From positions 3,780,623 through 3,844,622 of the forward strand of contig JAJEKV010000027.1 of NCBI GenBank assembly GCA_021234155.1: a stretch of DNA of 64,000 nt, in the 5' to 3' direction. Positions 51,233-59,956 of the stretch are shown piece by piece. The stretch comes from Isoetes taiwanensis. Taxonomy: Eukaryota; Streptophyta; Lycopodiopsida; Isoetales; Isoetaceae. Each line of letters opens with the position of its first letter. Position 1 is the first letter of the stretch. The notes beneath the pieces were generated by a model that worked only from the letters and a program-made list of their open reading frames with translations, had not been told where the DNA came from and searched no databases. The position numbers and the translations under genes were made by a program.

Positions 51233-52060
51233 CTTACTGCTTCTATCTTTCCTGGATCTGTAGCAATTCCCTCTGCTGAAATGATATGCCCCAAATAATC
51301 CACCTTGGGAGTGGCAAACTTGCACTTATAGAACTTGGCATAGAGTTGGTGACGTCTTAACTTTTGTAGGGCCAACCTAAGATGTTGCTCATGCTCTTCC
51401 AAAGTCTTGCTATAGATGAGAATGTCGTCAAAGAAGATAACAACAAAATCATCTAAGTATTGTCGGAAGACGTCATTCATCAATCGCATGAAAGTTGCAG
51501 GAGCATTAGTTAATCCAAAAGGCATAACGGTAAACTCATAATGCCCATATCTAGTGCGAAAAGCAGATTTATGGATGTCCTCGTCCTTAATCCTTATCTG
51601 ATGATATCCGGAGCGTAAATCAATCTTTGAGAAATATTTGGCCCCTTGCAACTGGTCCATTAGATCGTCTGCCCTAGGCAAAGCATAGCGATTCTTGATG
51701 GTATGCTTATTGAGCTGCCTATAATCAATACACATCCTCAAGGAGCCATCCTTTTTCTTAACAAAAAGGATAGGAGCGCCAAAAGGCGAAACACTAGGCC
51801 GAATGAAACCTAGGTTTAGTAACTCCTGAAGTTTCTTCTTAAGCTCTGCCAACTCTGGGGGACTCATGCGGTACGGGGCCTTGCTGGTAGGCTTAGTACC
51901 TGGTTCTAGAGCTATCTCACATTCTACCCCTCTAAAAGGAGGAAGCTTCTGGATCTCATCTGGAAAAAGATCGCTAAATTCTCGGAGAAGATTAGCAATC
52001 CCCTTTGGCAAGGTATCGATTACTTGCTTCTGCTTAGCATCCGACTCAATGGAGGCAAGT
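51233..52060 (-). pseudogene. Reverse transcriptase, truncated after the thumb
   Basis: Ty3/gypsy reverse transcriptase. The fingers motif is [16 protein letters not shown]. Catalytic Asp 1 is in [24 protein letters not shown] follows, and the catalytic Asp pair is FFDDIL, where the usual second residue of the YxDD box is Phe. [10 protein letters not shown] then begins the thumb. At GKIEAV the sequence jumps directly (about 51233) to the end of RNase H, in a different frame, so the connection and nearly all of RNase H are missing. The frame is -1 relative to the gag-protease frame, with a short overlap around 52061. I see no canonical slippery heptamer there. Without RNase H this copy could not complete reverse transcription alone. 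Confidence 0.9.
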
Positions 52061-53425
52061 CTAATGACGCAAAAGGAGCTTATCCTTGCGTATAGCTTTT
52101 TCTAACTGACTGATGGACATAGACTGCATAATAGGGTTGAATGGATCACCTTTTACAGTCACGCGGGCTCCATTAGCGGCGTTGAAGGTAACTTCCCGTT
52201 TCTCGCAGTCTATATTGGCCTTTGCAGATGCCAAGAATTCCATACCAACAATAAGATCATATTTGCCAATATCCATTATCTCGGCACCCAAGGCAACTGG
52301 TGCACCTGGTAACTGCATCTTAAGGTTAATGCGACGGCCATGAGTGTGTCTGATCTTACCACTGGCTAGAGTGACAGGCTTTGGTCGGGACCTCAAAGTT
52401 TCGAGCTGCAATACCTGGGCCATTCTAGGAGAAGCAAAATTATGTGTACTACCCATATCCATCAAAATTATGAAAGGCTTACTGTCTACTTGGCCTATGG
52501 TGGAAATAACAGAAGGCTGACTTTCAGCATTGCCGGTTTCGATGGCTGCAAGGATATGAGACGCACTGTGAATGTACTTGGGAGCCTCCTCCTTGATAGG
52601 TGGTGTGGACTCAAGGTCATCCCAATCGAGGTCGGCCATGGCCAGCTGGGCAGTCTGCGTGACATAAGGACAATTCTGCATGAAGTGCCCGGGCCGCATA
52701 CACCTGTAGCATGCCTTATCCCGGCGGAGCTGCTCTCGAGCCTCTTTAGGAATGGACTGTAAGAGGTTCCGAACTTCCTTGCCGACATTATTCGATTTAT
52801 CGGGCGTGCTGAAGGTGACTTTCTTTTCCTGGCGGCCGTGAGAATTCTGCTGAGAGGGTCCCGGACTGGGTGAACGGCCCTTATAAGGTGTGTACGGGCG
52901 TGGCTGGGAGTAAGATGCTGGACGTTGGTACTGGCTTCGCGGCGTGTCCTCTTCAAGGCTCAGTGCCTTAGCCTCGGCCTCCGCAACTGACTTGGGGTCT
53001 ATGGCCTTAACCATTCGTTTAATTGATGGGGCCAACCCTTCAATGTAGCCCTCCACCACCCTCTTCTCATTCATACCCGGCACATATAGCCTCAGGCGCA
53101 TGAATTCATCAGTGTGGGCCTGGACCGACATACTCTTTTGCTCTAACCGGTAAAAAGTTTGAATTTGTTGGCATTTGTGCGCACAAGGCACGTAATGCGA
53201 CTTAAAGGCTTTAGCAAACTTTCTGAAGTTGCATCTACTCCTATCCAGATGCTTGGCTCTGGCATAGCCCTTCCACCAAATACGGGCAGCTCCTGTAAGG
53301 TTTGTGGTGGCAACCTTCCCTGTATTCTTTTCTGTCATGCCATAGGATTTCCCAAACTCCTTCATCTCGTCGAGCCAGGACTCTGCATTCAGCCCACCTA
53401 TAGATTTGCCATCAAATTGGGCCAA
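52061..53425 (-). CDS. Gag (capsid, zinc knuckle) and aspartic protease
   Basis: A 454-residue open frame. Residues about 10-160 are a retrotransposon capsid domain ([50 protein letters not shown]). A Pro/Ser-rich linker follows, then a CCHC zinc knuckle at residues 239-252 (C-x2-C-x4-H-x4-C). The aspartic protease follows with active-site DMGST at 323-327; most family members have D(S/T)G, so Met after the Asp is unusual. IVGMEFL is the downstream hydrophobic-Gly block. Gag forms the particle that packages the element's RNA, and the protease cuts the polyprotein. The N-terminal part of Gag lies in another frame just upstream (53449-53766), so the Met at 53425 is only the first in this frame. 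Confidence 0.9.
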   Translation of the reverse strand: MAQFDGKSIGGLNAESWLDEMKEFGKSYGMTEKNTGKVATTNLTGAARIWWKGYARAKHLDRSRCNFRKFAKAFKSHYVPCAHKCQQIQTFYRLEQKSMSVQAHTDEFMRLRLYVPGMNEKRVVEGYIEGLAPSIKRMVKAIDPKSVAEAEAKALSLEEDTPRSQYQRPASYSQPRPYTPYKGRSPSPGPSQQNSHGRQEKKVTFSTPDKSNNVGKEVRNLLQSIPKEAREQLRRDKACYRCMRPGHFMQNCPYVTQTAQLAMADLDWDDLESTPPIKEEAPKYIHSASHILAAIETGNAESQPSVISTIGQVDSKPFIILMDMGSTHNFASPRMAQVLQLETLRSRPKPVTLASGKIRHTHGRRINLKMQLPGAPVALGAEIMDIGKYDLIVGMEFLASAKANIDCEKREVTFNAANGARVTVKGDPFNPIMQSMSISQLEKAIRKDKLLLRH

Positions 53426-53448
53426 TTTCCTATTTTTCCATATACTGG

Positions 53449-53766
53449 TTATGGCTGTATCAACCGTTTTACGATACTCCTTGTCCCGACGATGTAACCT
53501 CGATGACGTTTGGAACGGTGCCTCCTCGGTACGGGTGCAGGACTGGATTCAGGTACAGAAGGCTGCTGTGGTGGGGGACTTGGCGGTAACGGAGGTAACT
53601 CAGGTCCATCCTCCTGGACATGCTGCGGTGGGTTGACATTTAGTACATAAGTCTGCAACTCAACTAGTTGCCTCTTCATCAACATAAGTTCCTGCTCAGG
53701 GGTTAACCTACTGGCATTCGAGGGTGTCTGCCAGGCGGCGTTGCGTGCACCGTCTATATTGAGCAT
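53449..53766 (-). pseudogene. Gag N-terminal region, separate frame
   Basis: Encodes a segment with a predicted helical stretch (LTPEQELMLMKRQLVELQTYV) and a proline-rich stretch, typical of the region ahead of the capsid domain in plant chromovirus Gag. It runs into the capsid frame only after a frame change near 53.43-53.48 kb. The Met at 53766 is the likely Gag start, since a 250-bp non-coding spacer precedes it. Confidence 0.75.
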
Positions 53767-54021
53767 AAAAAGATATAAGCAGAATTACAGCAACATCAAG
53801 TCTCACAACAAGATCATTTTGGGTAGTACTGAAGAAAGAGTGAATAAGAAAAGACGAAGGGAAAGATTTTAATTATAAGTCAAAACAACTGTTACATTGA
53901 AGAACTTCACATTGAAGGTAGTTACCAACTTAAAGTTATATAATACACAGGTGGATCTTATACATGGGGCACTTCCTTAGTCACATTGAAACATAGCAAA
54001 ACAAAACTGAGGGGTCCGGAT
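53767..54021 (-). other. Spacer between cargo gene B and gag
   Basis: AT-rich, no frame of note. It follows the TAG stop of cargo gene B. Confidence 0.6.
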
Positions 54022-54482
54022 CTAGGGGTTCGTAAAAGGGTACAAGATCGAGTAGCGAACACTTTCACGCACAGCCCTGACTAGCTTGTAGCGCGCCCAG
54101 GTCTGGATGATAACAGGTTGGTAGTCGTATGTGGGGCTAATGATAAGGAGATTAAAGAGCCTCCTTAGTGCATAGAAAATCTGCCACAGGTGATCATTGG
54201 CATCAGCAAAAGCTTCATGCCTTGTCATGTCCCAATAGTCCCATGTGCGACGAAGAGTTTGCTTCAGATCCTCAAAGGCCCGTTCTCTGAGAATGTTAAT
54301 TACTTCCAACCCCTTTTCTGGATCATAGGGCTTTTCTGGCTTTACGGGTTCCTCCATCTCATAATCACCGTCTCGTTCTGGGTACTCCCCATATCGTTGG
54401 CCGTAATCCTGTTCGGGAGGCCCTGGATCATCCCTTCGTATCTGGTCGGTGATTCTTTCTTCATATTCTTCGAGTTCCTCGT
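54022..54482 (-). CDS. Terminal acidic exon of cargo gene B
   Basis: An open segment of about 150 codons from 54482 to the stop at 54022. It is preceded by TGCCACCTTGCAG, a good plant 3' splice acceptor. The first 45 codons are strongly acidic (DEELEEYEERI, then many Asp/Glu/Pro/Tyr). A basic-aromatic helical part follows (LRRTWDYWDMTRHEAF ... WARYKLVRAVRESVRY). No family recognised. The acidic stretch resembles in composition those of histone-binding proteins, but composition alone proves nothing. If the acceptor is used, this is the last exon of the gene starting at 56115; otherwise a Met at 54357 would begin a 111-residue protein. A colinear copy lies at 46864-47320. Confidence 0.55.
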
Positions 54483-54726
54483 CTGCAAGGTGGCAAGAAT
54501 GAATATATATACATTGAACAATTTTTCTTATACCCCAACTTTAAGGAAGAGAGATAAGCATTGAAGGAAAAAGACAATTCAATGGTTTTCAACAGTACAA
54601 GAAAATATAAGGAGATATCCTGAATATATATAAGAAAATAGTACATGAATTATGTGATGGCCCATTAAAGGTAATGCCAATCAAAATTACTTAAAACTGG
54701 ATACAATTGTCTGATAAAATCTAGAA
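54483..54726 (-). other. Probable intron in cargo gene B
   Basis: AT-rich with a pyrimidine-rich 3' part ending CTTGCAG, between two coding-looking segments in different frames. It is better conserved between copies 1 and 2 than the neighbouring exons appear, including a TGTATATATATTCATTCTTG stretch. The donor site is not clear (GTATCC near 54.7 kb is a candidate). Confidence 0.45.
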
Positions 54727-56115
54727 CTAAGAGGTCGACCCTTCCACATCTTGTGCTTGGGTGTCAAACTCAGGCTCTGGTCGGTGCTGCAGGAGTAGCA
54801 CACTAGGGTTAACTGATGAGGCAGCTGATGAAGCTATCTCTGGTGGAACATTTGTAGCCAATGGCGCTGCAACCAGCAGACTCATGTTCATCCAAGAACC
54901 GATATCGTGGTCAAACACTGCAATGGCTAGATCACGATTCACCAGGATGACCTGCTCGAGGTTAGTGGGCAACTTCTTATGGCCGGCGGTCGTAGAAAGT
55001 GCCCCAAGTGCCCATACAGCCGCCTCTGCTTCAGGTGCAATTGCTTTAGCAAAGAAGAGGACTTGCTTGCTCGTGAAGGCCGACAAGAAGAACCGGGTAA
55101 TATGGCATTTCAATCCCGCAACAGTTGGATGGGTTGAAGAAGCCAATTCAGACTCCAAGTTTTGGGGCCTTCCATAGCAAAATCTTTCTCCTCCTGAGCA
55201 TACTGGCCTTCACCACATAGATCCTCCATAGTTGGGTCGTCTTCGATCTTGACGACGACATCGTTGATGTTGGGAACATGTGGGGTGAAAGGCGGAAAGC
55301 CGATTCGAATTGAGGACGAGTACCCCAATCATTAACCGTAAGGATAGCAAGAGTTGATAGGCTCAACATCAAGAGGCCGATAGTTGAGCGCTTGGTGTAT
55401 CTCTCGGCACATAGAGCGGTCGAGAATAATCGATGAAGTCGTTCGACCGGCGACAATACTCGGCCAGCTCATAGAGGAGATGAGCCGTCTTTTGCTTGCC
55501 CTTATTGGCGATATGCTGATATGCCCATTGAATGTCGCTCAGCAGCAAGTAATCTTGATCCCCAACCTTTATAGTAGGAAGGGAGCTTAAGCCGACAAGA
55601 GCTTGGCCCTTACTACGAGGTAAAGGCTTCTCTGTGGCCAATTTTCCATCTTACAAAGTCGGCATAGCTTATCTGCTCATCCTCCTCAGGATCTGGGGGA
55701 AGTGGGGACTTGGCTTGCTCTAAGGCCGTGTCGGTACCGTCAACATACCTATCCATGATAAGGGCAAGGGCAAACTGGGCCTCAACAGCTCGTTAGAGAC
55801 ACAGTCAATAATGGGGGCGTGCTTAGCACGTCTGACAATGCCCTTAAGAATATCATAACTGTGACGGTCATCCCCAAACATGTGCCCTAAGATATCCCTA
55901 TGGATATAGGGTTGAGGCGGCTCTCCGAAAAACTCTGCTTGGGGCAGGATTTCCTCATCATAAAACTCTAGGAAGGTGTCATAATCAGGGTGTGCCCGCA
56001 TGTTGTCGATAAGGTCGACTCTACACTGCAACATGGAATCCAAAAGAGGGTATGGAACCTGGGGATCCCACTGCTCTCCTCCCATGTACCATGCCAAACG
56101 CCCAGCGTAATCCAT
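54727..56115 (-). pseudogene. Cargo gene B, unrecognised protein in several frames
   Basis: Starts at the ATG at 56115 (MDYAGRLAWYMGG) after a leader that looks like a plant 5' UTR. The first frame runs to about 55.80 kb (EFYDEEILPQAEFFGEPPQ, HMFGDDRHSYDIL). Continuation requires frame changes: EQISYADFV near 55.67, DIQWAYQHIANKGKQKTAHL near 55.53, VPNINDVVVKIEDDPTMEDL near 55.27, then an Ala/Leu-rich last part (55158-54727). Total about 460 codons. I recognise no domain; it is acidic overall. Copy 2 has the same gene in the same place (45222-46660), so it is a fixed part of the element. The frame breaks may be sequence errors, given the pattern described for CAG/CTG sites. Confidence 0.6.
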
Positions 56116-56360
56116 TGCTGCGGACAGAAAATAGGAGGAGGAAGAAAACAGATGGAATAAGAAATGAATGAAAACCCTAAAGGGAATGTTACTTTTAAAC
56201 CTCCGGGCACGGCGTAGGCGCCAACTAATTATTTTTATTATATATATTTTTTTTAATATACATACATAAAAGAAAGAAAATCACAGTTGGAATAAGAAGT
56301 CAAAACAGGATTCATATTAATATATCGATTACATACATACAAAAATGTTATTTTACATAG
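56116..56360 (-). promoter_or_regulatory. Spacer with possible promoter for cargo gene B
   Basis: After the stop of the H3 fusion gene there is a TATATTAAAAAAAATATATA-like AT block (about 56225-56265). CCCTTTAGGGTTTTCATTC, a telo-box-type motif, lies at about 56172-56190. A pyrimidine-rich leader (TTCTTCCTCCTCC) then runs up to the ATG at 56115. This looks like a host-derived 3' UTR plus promoter/5' UTR, so gene B may have its own start site. Inferred from sequence look only. Confidence 0.4.
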
Positions 56361-57723
56361 TCACGGCCGTTCCCCACGGATCCGGCGTGCCAGCTGAAGG
56401 TCCTTTGTCATTATCGTCACTCGCTTAGCATGGATAGCACATAAATTTGCATCGCTAAAGAGGGCCACCAAATAGGCTTCGGCCGCTTCCTGGAGTGCTA
56501 GAATTGCATGAGTCTGAAACCGGAGATCCGTCTTAAACTCTTGAGCAATCTCTCGGACCAAACGTTGGAAGGGAAGTTTCCGTAGCAAGAACTCGGTAGA
56601 TTTCTGGTACTTCCTTATTTCCCTAAGTGCTACGGTGCCAGGCTTATAACGATGCCTCCTCTTAGGCTGGGGTGGAGCTCCGGGAATAGTTTTCCCCGCT
56701 GTCTTTGGATGCCGGGCCTTTCGGATGATTTCATCTCGCCGATTGTCCCCTGCAGCCTTAGCGACACCACCCCGAGCCTTGAGCTGATCCTTATACTGAG
56801 CACCCGACTTACGGGGCGTCTTCTTCAGTCTTCGGCGAGGAATATAAACATTCGGGGGTGGCTGATCTTGACGGTCTCGTTCCTGTTCTTCTTTCCTAAG
56901 CCGCTCCTTGACTGCCTCTGTTGCCTCTCTCGCCCTCTGCTCTGCTTCATCCTGCATTCTTTTCCTATTCTGCTCCTGTTCTAGCTGCTGTGCATGGAGG
57001 GTATCTTCACGAATCTTAGCAGCCTCCTTTGTCAATTGAGTTGCCTTCTGTGATTGTGCCAGGAGTGCTGCCTGCTCCTCTGCTCGCTTTTCCCTGGCTA
57101 TCCGAATGTCCATTCTTCGTTTAAGCTCGAGGAAATACCGTGGAGGGTTGGCCTGCATGTCCTGCTCGACGGCCCGCTGGAACTGATCTGTGAAAAATGG
57201 GGGTGTTCCAGCTTCCCAAATGATACGATTAGTCTCCTCCTCATATGAAAAAGATGGGATGGTGTATGACCCCCTATTAAAGAGGCACATCCCGTTGCCA
57301 AGATAACGGTACCTTGAAGCTAGATCATCGGCTGCAAGCCATTGTAGGTCCGCTGCTTATGCCATTTGAAGGATCTTATGGGTCTGCGTTTGTATGGCCT
57401 CGGCTTCAGCTTGCTCATCCCCTTCCGATGGAAAGAACCGTGTATATTTCTGGACACCATCTTCCTGTTCAACCACGGTGTACGTTTCTTGGATGGCGTT
57501 AAGCTTGTACACGAAGCGCTCGTTATAGCAAAAGAGCGGGTATGGTGGTATGGTATCCTAATTCCTTCATAGAAACGTTTAACAAAGTACTCCAGTAGCT
57601 CCTCAATTTTAGCCTCTTCTTCTGGCGATGGGTTGGGCGTAGCAGCAGTTCGGCCATCAGGGACTCTATGGGAGATTTAGAATAGCGAGGCTTGCGCTTG
57701 TATACCTGCTTGGGTTCCTCCAT
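56361..57723 (-). CDS. Cargo gene A: coiled-coil protein with C-terminal histone H3 domain
   Basis: About 453 codons from the ATG at 57723; an upstream in-frame Met at 57846 is also possible. A frame change near 57.62 kb and an in-frame TAA at 57357-57359 interrupt the first third. From 57290 the frame is open for 309 codons. In that part, residues 1-50 are unassigned. Residues 52-140 form an Arg/Glu/Gln-rich coiled coil. Residues 151-212 are a basic tail with TPRKS and KARGGVAK, reminiscent of the H3 tail. Residues 213-309 (56364-56654) are a full histone H3 core from [19 protein letters not shown] to RRIRGERP. It has the canonical 97-residue length, no loop-1 insertion and the normal C-terminus. 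Residues equivalent to Y41, H87 and L90 match plant H3.3 rather than H3.1. Other changes include FLL for LLI, THAI for SHAV, and MTKD for MPKD. The product could enter nucleosomes with H4; function is unknown. Confidence 0.92.
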
Positions 57724-57939
57724 CACAAAAAGGTGGGCGCTGAGTGGGCGCTTGGGAGAGGAAGGCAAGAAACGAGGTTTGGCTATGGCGGAGGGAAGCT
57801 TCCAGTTCCGGCGGCTATGGCGGCTAGGCGGAGCACAAGAGAGCACTAAGCGTTAGGAAAAATGAAGGAAAAAGTTACCTTTGACTAAATTTTGAAATTT
57901 TTTTTACCCTAAATTTTTTTTTTTTTTAAAGAAAAAGTG

Positions 57940-58155
57940 GCGGAAACGCGTTTTTCTAGGCGGTGGGCACCCCCTACCTCGACGTCGCTACGGCCGCCAG
58001 GAGCGTCCGGGTACCCCCTGCCCGCCACTTAGGGTTAGGTTTTTTTTTTTTTTTTTTTTTTTTTTAATTAGGGTGGCGGGCACCCCCTACCTCGACCTCG
58101 CCACCGTCGCCAGCAACACCCGGGTACCCCCTGCCCGCCACTTAGGGTTAGGGTT
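57940..58155 (-). repeat. GC-rich leader tandem repeat with telomere-like words
   Basis: Two units (about 57958-58037 and 58074-58150) share GGCGGGCACCCCCTACCTCG, GGGTACCCCCTGCCCGCC and ACTTAGGGTTAGG. They are separated by a run of about 28 T. The repeat is also visible in the copy 2 leader. Homopolymers here are likely to be poorly resolved. Confidence 0.8.
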
Positions 58156-58320
58156 TTGCACCGGGTACACATACCATTATTATTCTTAAACCACGTTAAA
58201 TCAATCATGACGGCATCTACTACACCACCCAAATCTCATACTACTCCAAAATCCTCACTCACTAGCTAACGATCTAACGAGCTAGTATGTGGCCAGTGCA
58301 ATAGTTTGGCTTCCCGTGCA

Positions 58321-58335
58321 CCATGCTCGATACCA
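58321..58335 (-). other. Primer-binding site, initiator tRNA-Met
   Basis: The minus strand reads TGGTATCGAGCATGG one base after the 5' LTR. The usual plant iMet primer-binding site is TGGTATCAGAGC. The single difference is CAGAG written as CGAG, the same loss seen across the window. Confidence 0.9.
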
Positions 58336-58336
58336 C

Positions 58337-59951
58337 TGCGGACGCCCCTCGAATATATACGACCCCCGGCCGTATACATACGGGGACTTTCCCCTCCCAC
58401 GGCGACCATCTCGCCATGAGCAGGGCCCTCCGTCTATCATCTATAGAAAGATGCCCGAGTGAAGGACACGGAGGTGTCATTCGGCCCACGCCTTCAATGG
58501 GACTCCTACGTCGCGGAAGCGTGAATACATGTTAGCACACAGCATAAATCATATATATATATATATATAAGTAACCACCACGAAGGGTGGCACATCCATC
58601 CAAGTACCACGACAAAGAATATGCATCTAATCCTAAGGAAAACACCCCAAACCCCAGGTTCTACCCCGGTTCAGACTCCTGTGAGGATAGACTGACGGCT
58701 CGGTCTCAAGAGATCAGCAGACAGAGGTATAACCTGGCATTGGCTGGCATAGAACAATGGCTAGGGTTGTCCACTCCATCCGCCCCTCCTGTGCACACTT
58801 TGCAGATGGGTCGATTCACGCTATGGCTTCGCTATAGCCTTCCGGAGACACAAACTCAAGGTATCACCCTACGAGCCTACTCCAGGGTTCATGACGCCCC
58901 GGTCCGACGAGGCAGGTCAGGGAAGCGTCCCCTTCCAGGATCACAGTGGTTCCATGGGTGAGCTAGAGAATACGTGCCGCATCAGCGACCCCCGCATCCG
59001 TACCCGACTTACTCACCCTAAATCTACTCAAAGTGCAAGGTGCCCCATACGGGTCACACCTCTACACCCAGGGAGTGTCAGACCCATACCTGGCCCTCTA
59101 CGTGACCGGCTATCAGGCCTAGCCCACTGTAGGAGTCTCAGGAGCCTTTTATGTTCGTGCAAGACCCCACCCCCACTTCACCACTGCGTCCCTTCTCTGG
59201 TGCTAGGCCATTCCATAGCATCTACGACCCGGTGGTCTCTTGTACACAGGCCGCAAGTAATGGGAAATACAGGGATCATCCTAGTAGCATTCTACTACAC
59301 ATGGCTCAGAGGTCTCTACCCCCCTTAATTTCCCCCATTTCCAGAGTAATACTATATAAAGAACTATCAATCCATCCTTTAAGAGCAAGACCAGAATCAG
59401 AAATAAAGAGAACTCAACTTTGCAAACAAGGGTTAGTTCCTACAAGTAAAACACAGAGAGAACAGAAGAAATAAACACTACAAGTGCCCAACAGGGGCGC
59501 TACCCTAGAATTCTCAAGTTATACTAGCCACCCACCTGAGTTCCTGCTGGACCCGTTGTCATTTGGTGCTTCCATCTTCCTTGGACTTGGTGCTCAGCTC
59601 TGGCTACACAGGTAAAGGTGCTTGGCAAGGTGGGCGCTCAGCTCCTGCTCCTCCTGATCGATTATGGGAGACAATTTAGGGGTAGGGGTCAAGTTGACAG
59701 CCCAATTTGGAAGTCCCCATGCTGGCCAATCGATTTAGGCCAGGTGGCGCCTTCCCAAAGCATTAATTAGCTTAATTAATCCACTTAATATTAATCCCTA
59801 AATTATAGGTTATTATCTTTAATGATTAAATTCTAATTTAATCCCTTTTAGGTCAACCCCCTAGGTTACGATACCCCATGGTGGCGTACCTTTGCTGGGT
59901 GACGTGTCAGTATATTTATACGTATACCATATAAATACCTGGAACGTCACA
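58337..59951 (-). repeat. 5' LTR of copy 1
   Basis: 1615 bp. In plus orientation it begins TGCGGACGCCCC and ends ACGTCACA. It carries an (AT)n run at 58552-58570 and an ACACGTCACC word near the upstream edge (transcription runs leftward). Open frames of 68-145 codons in it are shared only as chance frames with the other LTR and are not genes. Confidence 0.93.
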
Positions 59952-59956
59952 GTTTA
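59952..59956. repeat. Putative 5-bp target-site duplication GTTTA (right)
   Basis: Matches GTTTA at 26344-26348, on the far side of the compound structure, rather than the bases next to 47325. Confidence 0.5.

Larger units (their letters stand above)
47325..59951 (-). mobile_element. Ty3/gypsy chromovirus carrying a histone H3 gene (copy 1)
   Basis: A 12,627-bp LTR retrotransposon on the minus strand. In its own 5'-to-3' order it has the 5' LTR (59951-58337), a tRNA-iMet primer-binding site, a leader with a GC-rich tandem repeat, cargo gene A (coiled coil plus histone H3), cargo gene B (unknown, with an acidic terminal part), gag, protease, reverse transcriptase, integrase, chromodomain, a purine tract and the 3' LTR (48925-47325). 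The LTRs start TGTGACG and end CA. Extra genes upstream of gag are unusual; most known additional retrotransposon genes lie after pol, although Ogre elements also carry one upstream of gag. Several frame breaks and a lost RNase H make it non-autonomous as written. No target duplication pairs its two own ends (TCCTT against GTTTA). Confidence 0.93.

Noticed and set aside
56364-56654. The H3 domain as a centromeric histone (CENH3)
   Set aside because: Core length is canonical and loop 1 has no insertion; residues follow H3.3. CENH3 is far more diverged.
56361-57723. The H3 gene as an ordinary host gene that a retrotransposon happens to flank
   Set aside because: It lies inside the element between primer-binding site and gag, and the second copy has it at the same place with the same fused N-terminal part.
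58587-59474. Plus-strand open frames of 107-145 codons in the right LTR
   Set aside because: They lie inside the LTR, antisense to the element, are not preserved in the other LTRs and match no family.
47325-59951. Assignment to the Ogre/Tat lineage because of genes upstream of gag
   Set aside because: The integrase ends in a clear chromodomain, which Tat/Ogre elements lack; this is a chromovirus.
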